In this document: one piece after another, positions 48,551 through 60,900 of the stretch
How positions within the stretch are numbered: the stretch's first letter is position 1
Layout: every line of letters starts with the position of its first letter
Assembly: GCA_005656395.1 (NCBI GenBank)
Contig: SRSI01000060.1
Location: forward strand, 372,001-436,000
From: Strongyloides papillosus
Taxonomy: Eukaryota; Nematoda; Chromadorea; Rhabditida; Strongyloididae
Direction of reading: 5' to 3'
DNA length: 64,000 bases
Notes under the pieces: model-generated
What the model saw: only the letters and a program-made list of their open reading frames with translations
The model's database searches: none
What the model was told of the DNA's origin: nothing
Position numbers and translations under genes: made by a program

Positions 48551-50721
48551 TTGGTTAGTGATTTAATAAGATGTTATAATAATATGAAACATATAATTAT
48601 ATTAACCAAAATTTTTTTTCTTTCTATACTTCTAAAAATAAATCAAGTTTACAAAATCTTGAATTGGAATTTGATGAGCAAGGACCATTTAACATTTAGT
48701 ACAATCAAAAAAAAAAGTTAATAAAACAAGAACCAATGCGACATTCTTTTCTCATACATTATATAAATATATTTTAGAATCAGAAAAATGTTCTACCAAC
48801 GTGTATAAAGATATAAGGATAGATATGACAAATTATAGATAACCATGAACGATGAAAAACTATACATTTAAAATATTGTCATTTGGGAGGCATTTTATTA
48901 ATATATTTATTGTCTCAAGAATAAAAGATGCTAACTCAAATATGGTAAAAAAAGTTTTTATAATAAATGATATCCATGTAAAATATTCTTTTATTTTCTT
49001 CACAAACAAAGATACATTAAATATAAGCATTTATTAAAATATTACTAAAATATTTTATATTTAATGAATAATTCTAAAAAAGTTATGTTTATTTATAAGT
49101 ACGTGAGAATAAGTGTAAAATTTCAAATATTAAAACATAAGGTTATTGTAAAACTATCAAAATAATATTGTAAAGAGTAAAAAAAATTATAAAACATTAT
49201 TTTATTTGAAAGATAAGAAAATTAGAATAACTAGACAATGAAATAACATACAAAATTTATTTTGATAAAAATTTTCTTTTACAGTAGCTTCTTAAGCTAA
49301 GCTTTAAAAGTAAATGAATATAACAAAATATATTATACTTTCTTCGCTTCATTACAAGCCAACCTTAATCCTATGATGGGTTGGTAATTGGAAAAAAGAA
49401 ATTCTTAATACAAATAATGACCACACGAAATTGGTGAAACATTCATTGATGGTAGTAATAAAAATGATAGTAAACACCAAAACAGTTTGAATGTCTTTAA
49501 ACTTAAGGTGATTGAAGTATATAATTTATTAAACTGATATTTAAAGAAATATATAAGCTGATTTGTCGAATGTACGAAAAATCGGATTGTTTAAGAACTA
49601 TAAGGATATAATTAGTTGTTATCAAATCATTTCTAACAAACTTTTAATTTTTATAGTAATCACTTTGTGCTTGTAATACCATAAAACACCATGTTTTTAA
49701 GATTATATATTTATAAAAAGAAGTTAGGTAAATAATTTTTATAATTCAATAATAATAATAAATCATCAAATTAAATAATAGATTCATGAAATTTTTTGTC
49801 ATAACTAGATATAAAATTTCTATAAGTATATTTTATTATACATAAGATGTCTAAGAAATTATTGAAATAGTTAAATTTCTCTATAAAAACACACCTCTCA
49901 TACAAAAAATTATGAACTCGAAAGATATTTTGTGGAGACAATTAAATCAAAGTTATAAGATATATATACAATTTTCTATCCGTTAAATGTAAATCATACA
50001 AATTTATTATACATATAAAAATAATTAACATGTTTGTGAAGTGTTAAACACATAGTATATATAGAAATCTTTATACTTCATATGGAAATATTATTTATTA
50101 TGGCAATCTATACAAGTACCGATTAAGATTAACTATCACTTGATTAAGTTAATACTAGAGTACTTTTAGGGTAAATTATTTAAAATGAGAGTAATTATCG
50201 AGTAAGCTGTCAAATTGTTACAAGTATATACTTCAATTAAATTGAAATTTACAACAAATTGTTTATGGTTAATAACTAAAAATAATAATTAATATATAAA
50301 ATCACTTTTTAAAATATGCCACTTTTGCAATTAAATAACTTATGTAGCGTATACATTATTAATCATACACAATCTGGATTTTTATAAAATAACCTTACGT
50401 TACACTTATAATTTTTTCCATCAATTATTGTAAGGCACACTTAAACATTCTTAATGAACGTGATTTCTACATCTCAATTGTTAGCATGACAAAAAAGATT
50501 TCATAAAACTTTCAAGTACCTTATCATTGCCGATAACAATAATTGTACTATTATATTTTCTATGTAAAATTAGTTTAGTAAAATGATGGCATTGAATAGT
50601 GTTTTTATAGTAACTTTATAAATTTTTTTATGAAAGTATAGTAAAATTGAGTTATAATATAAAAAAATTAAAATAATTTCAAAAAGTATAATATTACCAA
50701 TGTGAGGTAGTTAATTAATTG
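48551..50721. other. 2.2-kb intergenic region, no gene seen
   Basis: Upstream of the cadherin and downstream of the transporter. The 61-codon frame at 48852 is AT-driven and lacks any signal. No exon-like segment recognised. Confidence 0.5.
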
Positions 50722-52408
50722 TTAATTTATTGTATTAGTTGTTAATTCGTCTGTCATAGATAATTTTTTTGTCTCTGTTAAAATTATGTCTTTATCATTT
50801 AAATTTTCCAGTTGTTCTATCGTTTCTATTAAAGGTTCCCCAACAGTTTCTGGCAGAAGGAATAATGTTGCTATACCAGCTATGATAGCACAAATTGAAA
50901 AAGGAATAATCATATAAAGTTTTCCAAATTCTGTAACCAGCCACATTGAGACATATGATGATAAGATTGCACCAATTCTAGCAAATGTTGAGCATAAACC
51001 CATTGCTGTATTCCTAATAACTGTTGGAAATAGTTCTGGAGTAAAGGTATAAATTGAAGCATAAACAATTGTAATTGATCCTTTAACTAATGAGTAAAGT
51101 ATAAGATTCCAGATCCAATTTAAATTTAAGTCACCGAGAAAAAGTGATATAATCATAAAAAGAGCACAAAAAATAAATCCACCACCTAGTAGTGGTTTGC
51201 GACCAAAAGTGTCAATAATGCAATATACTACAACCATTGCTGGAAGTTCCATAAGGCCACCAAAAATAAATGCAATGTAAGGATCACCACCTAAGAAATC
51301 AGGTTTCATTGATACTCCATAATAAACCATTGATACAACAGGCCATATGAAAAATGCTACAATAGATCGAATTCTAATTTTTGGTGTTTTAAAAAGATCA
51401 CTATAACCATGGTTTTTTTCAAGGCATGATTTATCACCATTTTCATTCATTGTATCAATTTCCTCCCACCATTTCTCTGGTATTGTAGTTTTATTTGTTT
51501 TGGCAGCTTTACGAAGAATTTTATCAGCCTCGACATATCGTTTTTTAGATACCAACCATCTAGGACTTTCAGGGACAATAAAATGATATGAGAGGAAGAA
51601 AACAGTTGGTAGTGCTATTGAAACTTGAAGAAAACGATAATCTCTAAGGAAATATGCTAATATACCCAAAACAACTTGACCTAAAGCAAAGAAACCACCA
51701 GTAAATACTGATGATATTTTTCTTTTTGATGGTCCAACTAACTCCATTCCAATTATAACTGCAATAACAAAAATTCCAGGATGTGAAAAACCAGTAATTA
51801 ATCTTAAGAAAGCATATAACAACCAATGTGGTGTTATGGGCATTAACAAGCCAGCTACAATTTGCATAACTAAAGCCATCATAAAAACTTTCTTCCTCCC
51901 TATACGATCACCCAATACACCAAAAATTATTGAACCTAACATTTGACCAACATAGTAAGAACTTTGTATTGTTGCTTTCCATATACTTCTTTCACAGACA
52001 ATATCCCAACGATTAATTGCTGTATACATATTGTTAGGAAGATAATACACATAACCATAGGGGCATGTTGATGTATTTTGATATGTACATTTTTTATACA
52101 AACATTTTTCACTATTATTAGTAAGAGAAAGTGAAAAACAGGAATCATCAAAAGGAATATATGGTGATACATCATTTTTTAAAAAATAATTTGTATTTTC
52201 TTGTTCATTTTGTAAACGACATCTTAAGTAAAAAGTAATTAATTAAAAGATTAATTTACTACCTATGATTGACATCAGGAGCTGTGAAGGTCCATGATAA
52301 TGAATGCATTGCTGTAAACATTGTAGGTAGACATACTAAAATAAATTGTGTGGCTTGATATTTCCCGAATTCACCTAAATAAGTGAAAAGCAAATCATCA
52401 AATTTCAT
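50722..52408 (-). CDS. SLC22-type organic ion transporter (MFS, 12 spans)
   Basis: Two exons, 52408-52263 and 52222-50722, with a 39-bp intron in phase 2, encode 548 residues. The N-terminus (KFDDLLFTYLGEFGKYQ) and first span are typical of SLC22/OCT proteins. They are followed by a large extracellular loop with several cysteines and NNS/NTS sequons. MFS signatures are GVLGDRIGRKKVF after span 2, ESPRWLVSKKR after span 6 and the ELFPTVIRN plus PETVGEPL segments toward the end. The family moves organic cations, anions or carnitine across the plasma membrane; the substrate cannot be told from the sequence. The exon 1 start was chosen because it supplies span 1, which a start at 52101 would lack. 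Confidence 0.88.
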
Positions 52409-54051
52409 ATTGTTGATTTTTTTTTCTAAAATTAGTTTTTAAACAATAATTATAATATTAATAAACGATAATAAATACAATTATCAATTGTTTAGGGGAA
52501 TTTAAAAGGCAACATTTATTATATACTTATGTGAATATAATATTATACACAATTTCAATAAAGATGGATGTGAAAGTGCAAATTAATTTGATTAGATAGA
52601 ATAATTTTAATTTTTGAATAATGAAGAATTATTTGTTAAAGTGGGGTTAAGAGTATGTCAAAAGAATATAGACAGAATGAGTAGATTGTATAATAGAAAA
52701 TTTATAGACATTTAACTGTTTTTAGTAGAATGTTTAAATTAAACATTGCCATTACTAAAGTTACTGCTCCTAGAATTAAATCATAGAAAAAAAAAAGTAT
52801 GATTTTATTTATTGATAGTAAAATAATTTTGCTATTCATACAAATATTTCTATATTTTTTTATCAATATTTTAAATTGAATATATCATATAATGTTCCAT
52901 CGAAACAGACATTTTTTATAACTGATTAGTTGATTAGAAAGATAAATACTTTATTTGCTGATAATGATAACATTATCATGTAATTTAATAACAAAATATA
53001 ACTAATACAAAATATTTTTGGTTAAATGTGAATGAGATTATACACTAAATTTTGCAATGAAATAAACTAAAATGTTGAGATATTTAGCTTATTTTTAATT
53101 GTAATATTAAAAACATCATAAATTATTGCATATTTAATGATATTACATTCTTCCTATATAAACAAATTCAAAAAAGACACTTTATTACGTTCAATCTTGT
53201 TTGCTAATTTACCTATAACGATATTTATAATTTTAAAAAATTGCGTATTATGAAATATTTTGACGAATGAATTTTAGAAAAATACTCTTATCTAAAAAAA
53301 TGCAATATTCTTAATAGTAGTTATCTAAAATGAGAAAAGTCACTGCTACAAACATATATATAATAGAACGTTACTTTAAAATGGATGCTATAAAATTAGA
53401 TCTTACAGATACACGTCAATTTTCTATTTTATAAATTGGAACCAAGTTTGTAGTATTATAAGTAATCGAGATGCGGCCAAGTTTAAGAGGAAAACTGAAT
53501 ATTTTGTGAAAATGATTTGTTGTCTTATAAAATTTTCTTTTAACAGATGTATTGTTTAAAATTTTAACTTCTGTGCTATAAAATATTTTTTATCCTTTTA
53601 AAAACATTTACTGCAAACTTTTAAAAAACATTTGTATAAATATTTTTAAATTATATACAAATATATGAAAATATTATTAGTTAATGTTATTTCTTTAATT
53701 TCTTTTATTATAGATTTTAATACAAATAATTAAAATAATTTTTAAAAATGGGAAAAAGAACATTGTAGAAAAATTTAATCAAACAAATTTTTTATTTCAT
53801 AAAAACATTTTCATTCGGAAGATCTCTCTCATTTTTCTTTTATACATTGGACATAGATTTCTTAAAACGAAATTTGGAATACATTAAAATATTATAGGTC
53901 CAACTTGTCTTTTTACTAATGATCTAATTATTTGTCCAATCGTTTGGTCACTTTCATTTTATCATTGAGTCCAATTATTATATTAATTATTTCTAAATAT
54001 TTGGTAAAATTAATTCAATCTATATTTATTTTTTCTTACCTTAAATTAGCA
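52409..54051. other. Divergent intergenic region
   Basis: Promoter zone for the transporter (minus) and the CRELD gene (plus). AT-rich; no gene seen. A T-rich tract ending TTAAATTAG at 54048 looks like a trans-splice acceptor three bases before the chosen CRELD start. Confidence 0.5.
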
Positions 54052-55341
54052 ATGATATCTTTCGCAAAAAATTATATTTTAATACAAATTGTTTTATTAA
54101 TTTTTTGTTTAATGGAAAATGTGCATGGTGATTGCACGGCATGTAAATTACTAGTAGATACATTTTTAGTTGGATTAGAAAAAACAAAAAAAGGAAATTT
54201 TGCTGGTGGTAATACTGATTGGGAAGAAAAAAAATTAGGAACATACAAAAAATCAGAGACAAGATTTTTAGAAATTATAGAATTTGTTTGTAAAAAAGAC
54301 AGTCTAGATGATAAGGATACCTATTCACATATTAGTAATATTGAATTCAAATGTCACACTTTGCTTGAAAATCATGAAGAAGAAATTGAGGAGTGGTTTA
54401 AAAATGACCAAGATAAACATTCAGATATGATGAAATATTTTTGTTATGATAAATTTAAATTATGTTGTCCTTCTGGTTATTATAGTAGTGAATGTAAACC
54501 ATGTCCTGGTTTATTATCAAATGGAAAAGTGTGTTATGGAAGAGGTACATGTAATGGAGATGGTCTTAGAAAAGGAACTGGAAAATGTTCTTGTGATGAA
54601 GGTTATGCAGGTCCATATTGTAATAACTGTGCAAGTCAATATTTCGAGAAAATCAAAACTGATTCATATATTGAATGCGAGAAATGTTATGAAGGTTGCG
54701 CAAAAGGATGCAAATCTTCAGGGCCAAAAGGTTGTACAGCTTGTAGAACAGGATTTGAAATGAATGAAGAACTAGGATGTATTGACATTGACGAATGCCT
54801 AGATAGTGAGAAGAAATGTACAAAAGCTAATCAAATTTGTAAAAATAACATTGGATCGTATAATTGTTTGTGTATTGATGGGTATATCTTAAATGGGAAG
54901 ACAAATGAATGTGAAGTTGACATTAATGGTATGTTTTTATATTTGTAGCTTTATTTTTTTTGTTTTGTTTTGCCTTCTCTCGTTCACATTTTAATAATGA
55001 TGTTAACACTCCTCATGTTATTAAACAATTTCAGCACATCCCCCTAGTGGCTGGTATCGTCCTGACACATTTTTGAAATCAATTGCTTTAACAAGTTTTG
55101 TTGCCATCCTTGGTTTCGTAATATGGCAACGGTCATTAACGTTAGCAATACTGGCATTAATTGCCTCAATTTTAATAGCCTATATAGAATATAATGTTGA
55201 TATTGACTCTATTCCTGATGAAGCTAAAAAATTATTTAATTCATAAATTTTTTAGGAACAGTTATTGAAAAAGAAGACACTGATAAGGAAGAGGTAGATG
55301 AAGGTAGTATTCAAGAGCTACCAAAGAAGGAAGATTTGTAA
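54052..55341 (+). CDS. crld-1: CRELD homologue with two alternative 3' ends (membrane and soluble forms)
   Basis: Exon 1 (54052-54928) has a signal peptide (YILIQIVLLIFCLMENVHG), a CxxC start to the mature protein (DCTACKLL) and the CRELD domain (WEEKKLGTYKKSETRFLEI). Furin-like Cys-rich and EGF-like modules follow, ending in a Ca2+-binding EGF (DIDECLDS...CKNNIGSYNCLC). The frame is open from 53932, but 54052 gives a proper signal peptide and follows an AG site. The GTATGT donor at 54929 can join two acceptors. 55035 yields two membrane spans and a stop at 55244-55246 (362 residues, CRELD1-like). 55256 yields a soluble acidic tail ending KKEDL with a stop at 55339-55341 (320 residues, CRELD2-like, KDEL-type terminus). 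CRELD proteins are ER thiol-dependent maturation factors for receptors such as nicotinic acetylcholine receptors, and C. elegans crld-1 also has membrane and soluble forms. Confidence 0.9.
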
Positions 55342-57789
55342 ATTTTTTCTCTTTTTGATTTAATCAAATTAATTTATATTTATAAAAAAATAATAAGTTA
55401 TGTCTTATTTATTTTAAGTATATAAGGAATTTCTTTATTCAGAGAATATGTTATTCTAATACATAGAAAATGTAATTTTTGAAATTTTATACCATCTTTA
55501 TATAATATGTTTAAAAAAGGACTAATATAAATAATTTATAACAATATTTTTTGATGATTATATAGAATTTAAAAAAATGTAAGCTTTTATCAAACAAACA
55601 TGCACACAAATGTTTGTATAATAATATATCAATCGTTTCTATAACAAATATTTAACTACATTTTGAATGAATGAACTTACATATAATTTTGTATGATATC
55701 ATAATCACATGAAGAAATATTGGTTTCTTTTAAACATATCTGTATATTTAGAAAAGACTTTATTTTTAAACTTACTTTTTAAAAAGTATTTCTTTTTATT
55801 ATTAATAAAATACTCACATAATATTAATATTTCATTCCGTTTTAAAAAAAAATTTATGACGATATGTCTCTTTTAGGATTGTATGATTTAACATACAATA
55901 ATAAAAACATCTAGAAATGATTGTTTTATCATTTACTTTACTTAATCTGTTTCAATTTTTCATTCTAATATTATGTTCATGTAATTATTATAGAAAAAAG
56001 ATTTTAAAATAGTGCCTTAAAAATTATCGTTTCTAAATATACATAGATCATTTTATGTGTTAATTAAGCTTACTTGTTTTGGGGATATAATGCTTAAGAT
56101 CTTCTAGTTACAAAAAGTTTGTTTCTTTTATTAATCAAAATATATTATGTATTAATGGAAAATATATCTTGTAGATGTTCTTATAAATTTAGGAAGAAAT
56201 TTTCACATCCTCATTAAAAATTTATTGTTTAAAAGTTAACAAATAATATAATTTTAAAAGAAAACTAAATGAAAAATTATTCTTTCAATTTTCTTTTGTT
56301 TTTAATTATTTCTCACTATAAAATTATATACAGTAATCATTTAGTAATGACAAATGTTTCGTTTTCTAGAATACTTAATAACAATCTTTTGATATCAACG
56401 GAAATTAATTGAAAGAAAATTTCTTATTACTAATATTATTAAGATATCTTAAGAAGACAATTAAAAAAAGAAAAATAAAGTTAAGTTAAATGATATCTAA
56501 ATACAATTTATACTCTGTTTTTTAATAAAATTTATTTTTATTTTTATATAACAAAAATTATATAAAAGATGACAAATTGAGTATCTTCAACTTAAAGGTC
56601 TATAATGGTCATTAAACATCAATGCTACTTTCATGTCCTAATTTAAGAATTTTTGTTTTACCATTATACAGCTGTAGAAATATAAAGTACTCTTTCCTAA
56701 TATGGACTTTTTCTTCTACTGATATATCATCCTCTCTCCATACCATTTAACTCTAGAAATGGTATTCTGCATTATATATATACATATAACCATTCTAATC
56801 TCATTTTACTATCATGGTAAATTTTAGTCTCCCTAACATCTTCATCAGTTTCATCATATTTTTACATTCATTTTTCAAATTGACTTAATTTAATGTAAGA
56901 ATATTATCCTATTTTTTTATGTTGTAAACTAGGCGTTATATAATAAGATGGTTTATTTTAAAATTAGATTTGAAAATAAAACATTATTTTCAAAAATTTG
57001 TCTTCATTTTTGATTGTTAAAGAGTACATCAAGAATATGGATAATAAATTATTTAATGTTATGTTTATTTTTAAAAAGAAAAATAATAGCACCTTTTAGG
57101 TACATGTTATGAAAAAATGATATCGTGATTTTCAATATAATTATTATCTTTCTAAACTATACATATAATATGTCCTTAGATTAATCGTAGATATTTAATA
57201 TTTTGAAATAGATTTATCTATATTCTTTCAATTTAACTTTTTAAATAATACCTTTAACAAAGTCAAAAATATACTAAACATAGTATTAATTTATAAAAAT
57301 TTATAATTATTACATCTTCTTTACCAAACAAATTCTTCTTCTTATTCTTCTTAAAATATGTATTATTTTGTCTAAAATACTATTTTTAACAGTAGTTTCT
57401 TTTTGCCTAAATCGTCTTCTCATTAAAATGAGAATGTGTTAACAGGACTAGTTACTCTTTTAAATATAGAAAGAAAAATAAAAACTAATTTTGCTTCTTG
57501 TAGCCATGTAAAAGTTGGTTTTTAATCATAAAGAATTAAGGTTGTTTATATTTAAAGTAGATTAAAAACTTTATTTTTATAAATAGTTTTTGGTTATTAT
57601 GCTTGATATAATCTTCAGCGGTAAAGTTACTTATATTTTTTTGTCAAGAAAAGTTCAATATTATTAGTATATTTTTTGCCATCATAACTAAATGAGATAA
57701 TAAATATATAAAAAAAAATTATTTTTTTGGCAATAGAATATTAAATGTTTTCTAAAAACCATTAACATCTAATTTCCTTTCTCCCACAG
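55342..57789. other. Gene-poor region, no gene seen
   Basis: 2.4 kb of AT-rich sequence after the CRELD gene. I looked for exon-like islands with splice sites and found none convincing here. Confidence 0.45.
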
Positions 57790-57983
57790 ACTTATTTCCG
57801 ATTATTTAAACAAAGCTGGTCAGTAATCTTATCAAGATATATATCTAGATATATAAATATATTTCTTAATTATTAATATTATTTAAGAGGAATAATTTAA
57901 TTTTTCTAGGAAAGCGTAAATATTGCGCAATATACTTTATTGGGAAACAACATCATCTCTATCGTCCCATCAAATTAAGGCAG
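57790..57983 (+). CDS. Candidate orphan exon pair of an unidentified gene
   Basis: Exon A (57790-57818) follows a strong polypyrimidine acceptor (TTTCTCCCACAG). Exon B (57910-57983) lies between TTTTTCTAG and GTAAAC. With donor GTCAGT at 57819 they join in one open frame of about 34 codons, containing DYLNKAGKRKYCAIYFIGK and LYRPIKLRQ; the other frames of exon B contain stops. Base composition is visibly less AT-rich than the flanks. I do not recognise the peptide and have not found its neighbouring exons, so it could be part of a gene with long introns or a relic. An alternative donor (57823, GTAATC) gives a stop. Confidence 0.35.
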
Positions 57984-60900
57984 GTAAACATTTTAGATAT
58001 TCTATTGATAAAGTAGTTTTGATTATTAAAAATGCTGCTTTATAATAATATATATAAAGAAATATAATTTTCCATGTCAATTCATTTATTTGTTATGTAT
58101 CAACTTTCGGCACAGTGCGTATATTTATTTTGTCCGTAACTCTTCTTTTTTACATACATATAAATTTATTGTTGGGTCTTTTTATTATATAATTTAATGA
58201 TAAATATTACGGAAATATTTCTTGCTTACAAAATAAAAATTTGAGTTTATCATTCTTGTTATAATACAATATTTAAAATTTTTGTTATTTGTTAAGTGTA
58301 ATTTTTTGTTATTCATAAAAAAGCTTCTTTAATGTTTAAATATGTTGATGTATAAATGTATATTATTATTAATTTATGTTTAAAATCAAGTGCAATGATT
58401 CATATGTACTAATAGTGAAAAGGTATATAATTAAAAGCTATATCTTAATGTATCATCTACAATATCTTCTAATGAGAAACATTAAATATTGTTTATATAA
58501 TTTAATGAGCATTTGTTTTGTTAAAACAAATACTTCATTAAGAATTATTTAATGAAAAGTAAATTCTTATTCTAGCTTCACAAATTTTTAAACTTTTAAA
58601 GCATTTTAATTAAATGTCAAATTTATATATTTTTAAAAATAAGAATATAACATCATTAGTCTTGCCATTTATATGCTGCAAAAGATTTTTCTTCATTTTG
58701 ATTTTTAAAATTTAATTATTAAATATAACTCATGGGTCGTTTTTATATCTAAATTAACTATTTGAGGCATTTAAATAATTTGATTCTTTTCACATTAAAA
58801 ATACATTTACTAAGATATTTTTTCAGTAATATAAAAAAATATGTATTTTTATACTTTAAAATAATAAATGACACATTCACTAAATTAAAATTGTTCCACT
58901 ACCGTCCTCTCATTTTTAATATATTTAATTGATATTAAAAAAATTGTTCATATTAATTTAAATAAATTCTATTGCTTAGAAAAAAAAGGCATACATCATA
59001 TCCTTTAGTAATATTGATAATTTATGATTGTTGGAAACTTCCAAAATAAATAACTCAGTGTATATGTGTATTTATATAAATTAGCTCCAATATATTAAGT
59101 ACTATGATGTTTAATTTTAATAACATGTAGATATATTGTTTCCTTGCCATAAAATTGCACTTTTCATATAAATATATAAATTATATCCTTTAAGACAGAA
59201 TATGAAAACTTCAATAATCATTGAAAAGTAAAATATATATAGCAAATTAAAATTGTTTCTGGTGAGCCTTTAACGTGTTTCATATAATAAAAAATGAAAT
59301 TAATGGGCAATTGAAAGTTCTTTTTTTTTATAAATTTGAGAATATGCATTCAAAATTTGATATTTTTAAATCGTTATTTTTATATTTATATTATTAATCA
59401 CAGCCTTTTTTATCGTCATATAATTATCAATCACTATTTTATTACTTTTCTTTTATATTTATTATCATTACAACTTCTCTAAATATTATTCTCAATAGCT
59501 AGATGTTTATAAAACTAAACATTACATCTCTTTATTTAAATGATATTAATTGCTTGAAGTCTTATAATCAATAAAACTTTCAAGTTACTATCCAATTCAA
59601 TAAAGTTTCCATTTTTTTATACTATCTTAAATTGATGTTTGTTTTCTTTATAATAATATACCTATCAAAACTTTTGATAAATTTTTTTTCAAAACGGATA
59701 TGATATTATATATAATATATCAAACAGTTATTATGGTAAAATATTGTTAGCAATAATATTTTTTACCATAAAAAGGATATATCATTTGAAAATGAAGTTT
59801 TACTTCAATCAAATTAAAATAGTTTGTGTATCTTTCATTTAGCCTCTGCTATAAGGGTAAAAAATTACTTTGAAAAGTTGATATAGTTAGCAAGAAACCA
59901 GTATATAATGATATTAACATTTGTGTTAATCTTCTTCCTTTTTTATTTTATATTATTTTGAATAAACATTCGAAGAAATTACCGAGATTTTAATGCTGAA
60001 AAGTTAGATTTACTTAATTTTTAAATTTTAACTCACATAAAAATTTAAAATAATTAAAATTTAAAATATTTATTATTCTAATATAAATATTTTTATTATA
60101 AATTTCATATGTATAAGTCTTTTACTTTTAATAATTACAATTTTGTTTAACATTTATATTTATTAGCTATAACAAGACGTATAAAAATTAAAGTAAGTGC
60201 AATGGGATTTATGAAACTTGTAAATTTAAATATAACTAATTAATCAAAAATGTGCAATAAATTTTATATAAATTTATAAAATGCTCTCTAAAGGGATATT
60301 CTTTAGTAAAGCTCATATATGCATATAATACTTTTCTATGTTAAATATTTGCACTGTAATAAATAACGCGTTGTTATTTTTGATAATAAATGCCAAATAA
60401 GCCTTTAAAAAGTTAAAATGAGTCAAAAAATTATTAAATTCATTAACGTTTCCATACATATAGCTTGTTATTTTTTACCAAATTTTAAATAATTCATTTA
60501 CGTTTATATAAATAGTTGTTTTTTATGTTTAAGCAAAAAAATTTTTTTTATATTCACAAGATATATTGGTGATTAAATACTCTATAAATTTTTTTTTATA
60601 TAAATAAAAACAGTTAAAATTATGTAAAATAAGAAAACGTTATACTCATTTACTTAGGATTCAAAAGAATTACTAAAAAATGTGAAAAATATATTTAAGT
60701 AGGAAAAAAAAATGTAAAAATATATTCTTCCTCCATACATCTAATCTAATAATACACATTATATTTCAAATTAAACTTCCACATCATATGACAATAGTTG
60801 ATCATACTTATAAAGAATCAAATACTTTATGTTTTATCGGATATTTTTAAATTTCTTTTAGACCACCTATTATTACTTTTTTATTGTTAGAAGTAAAAAA

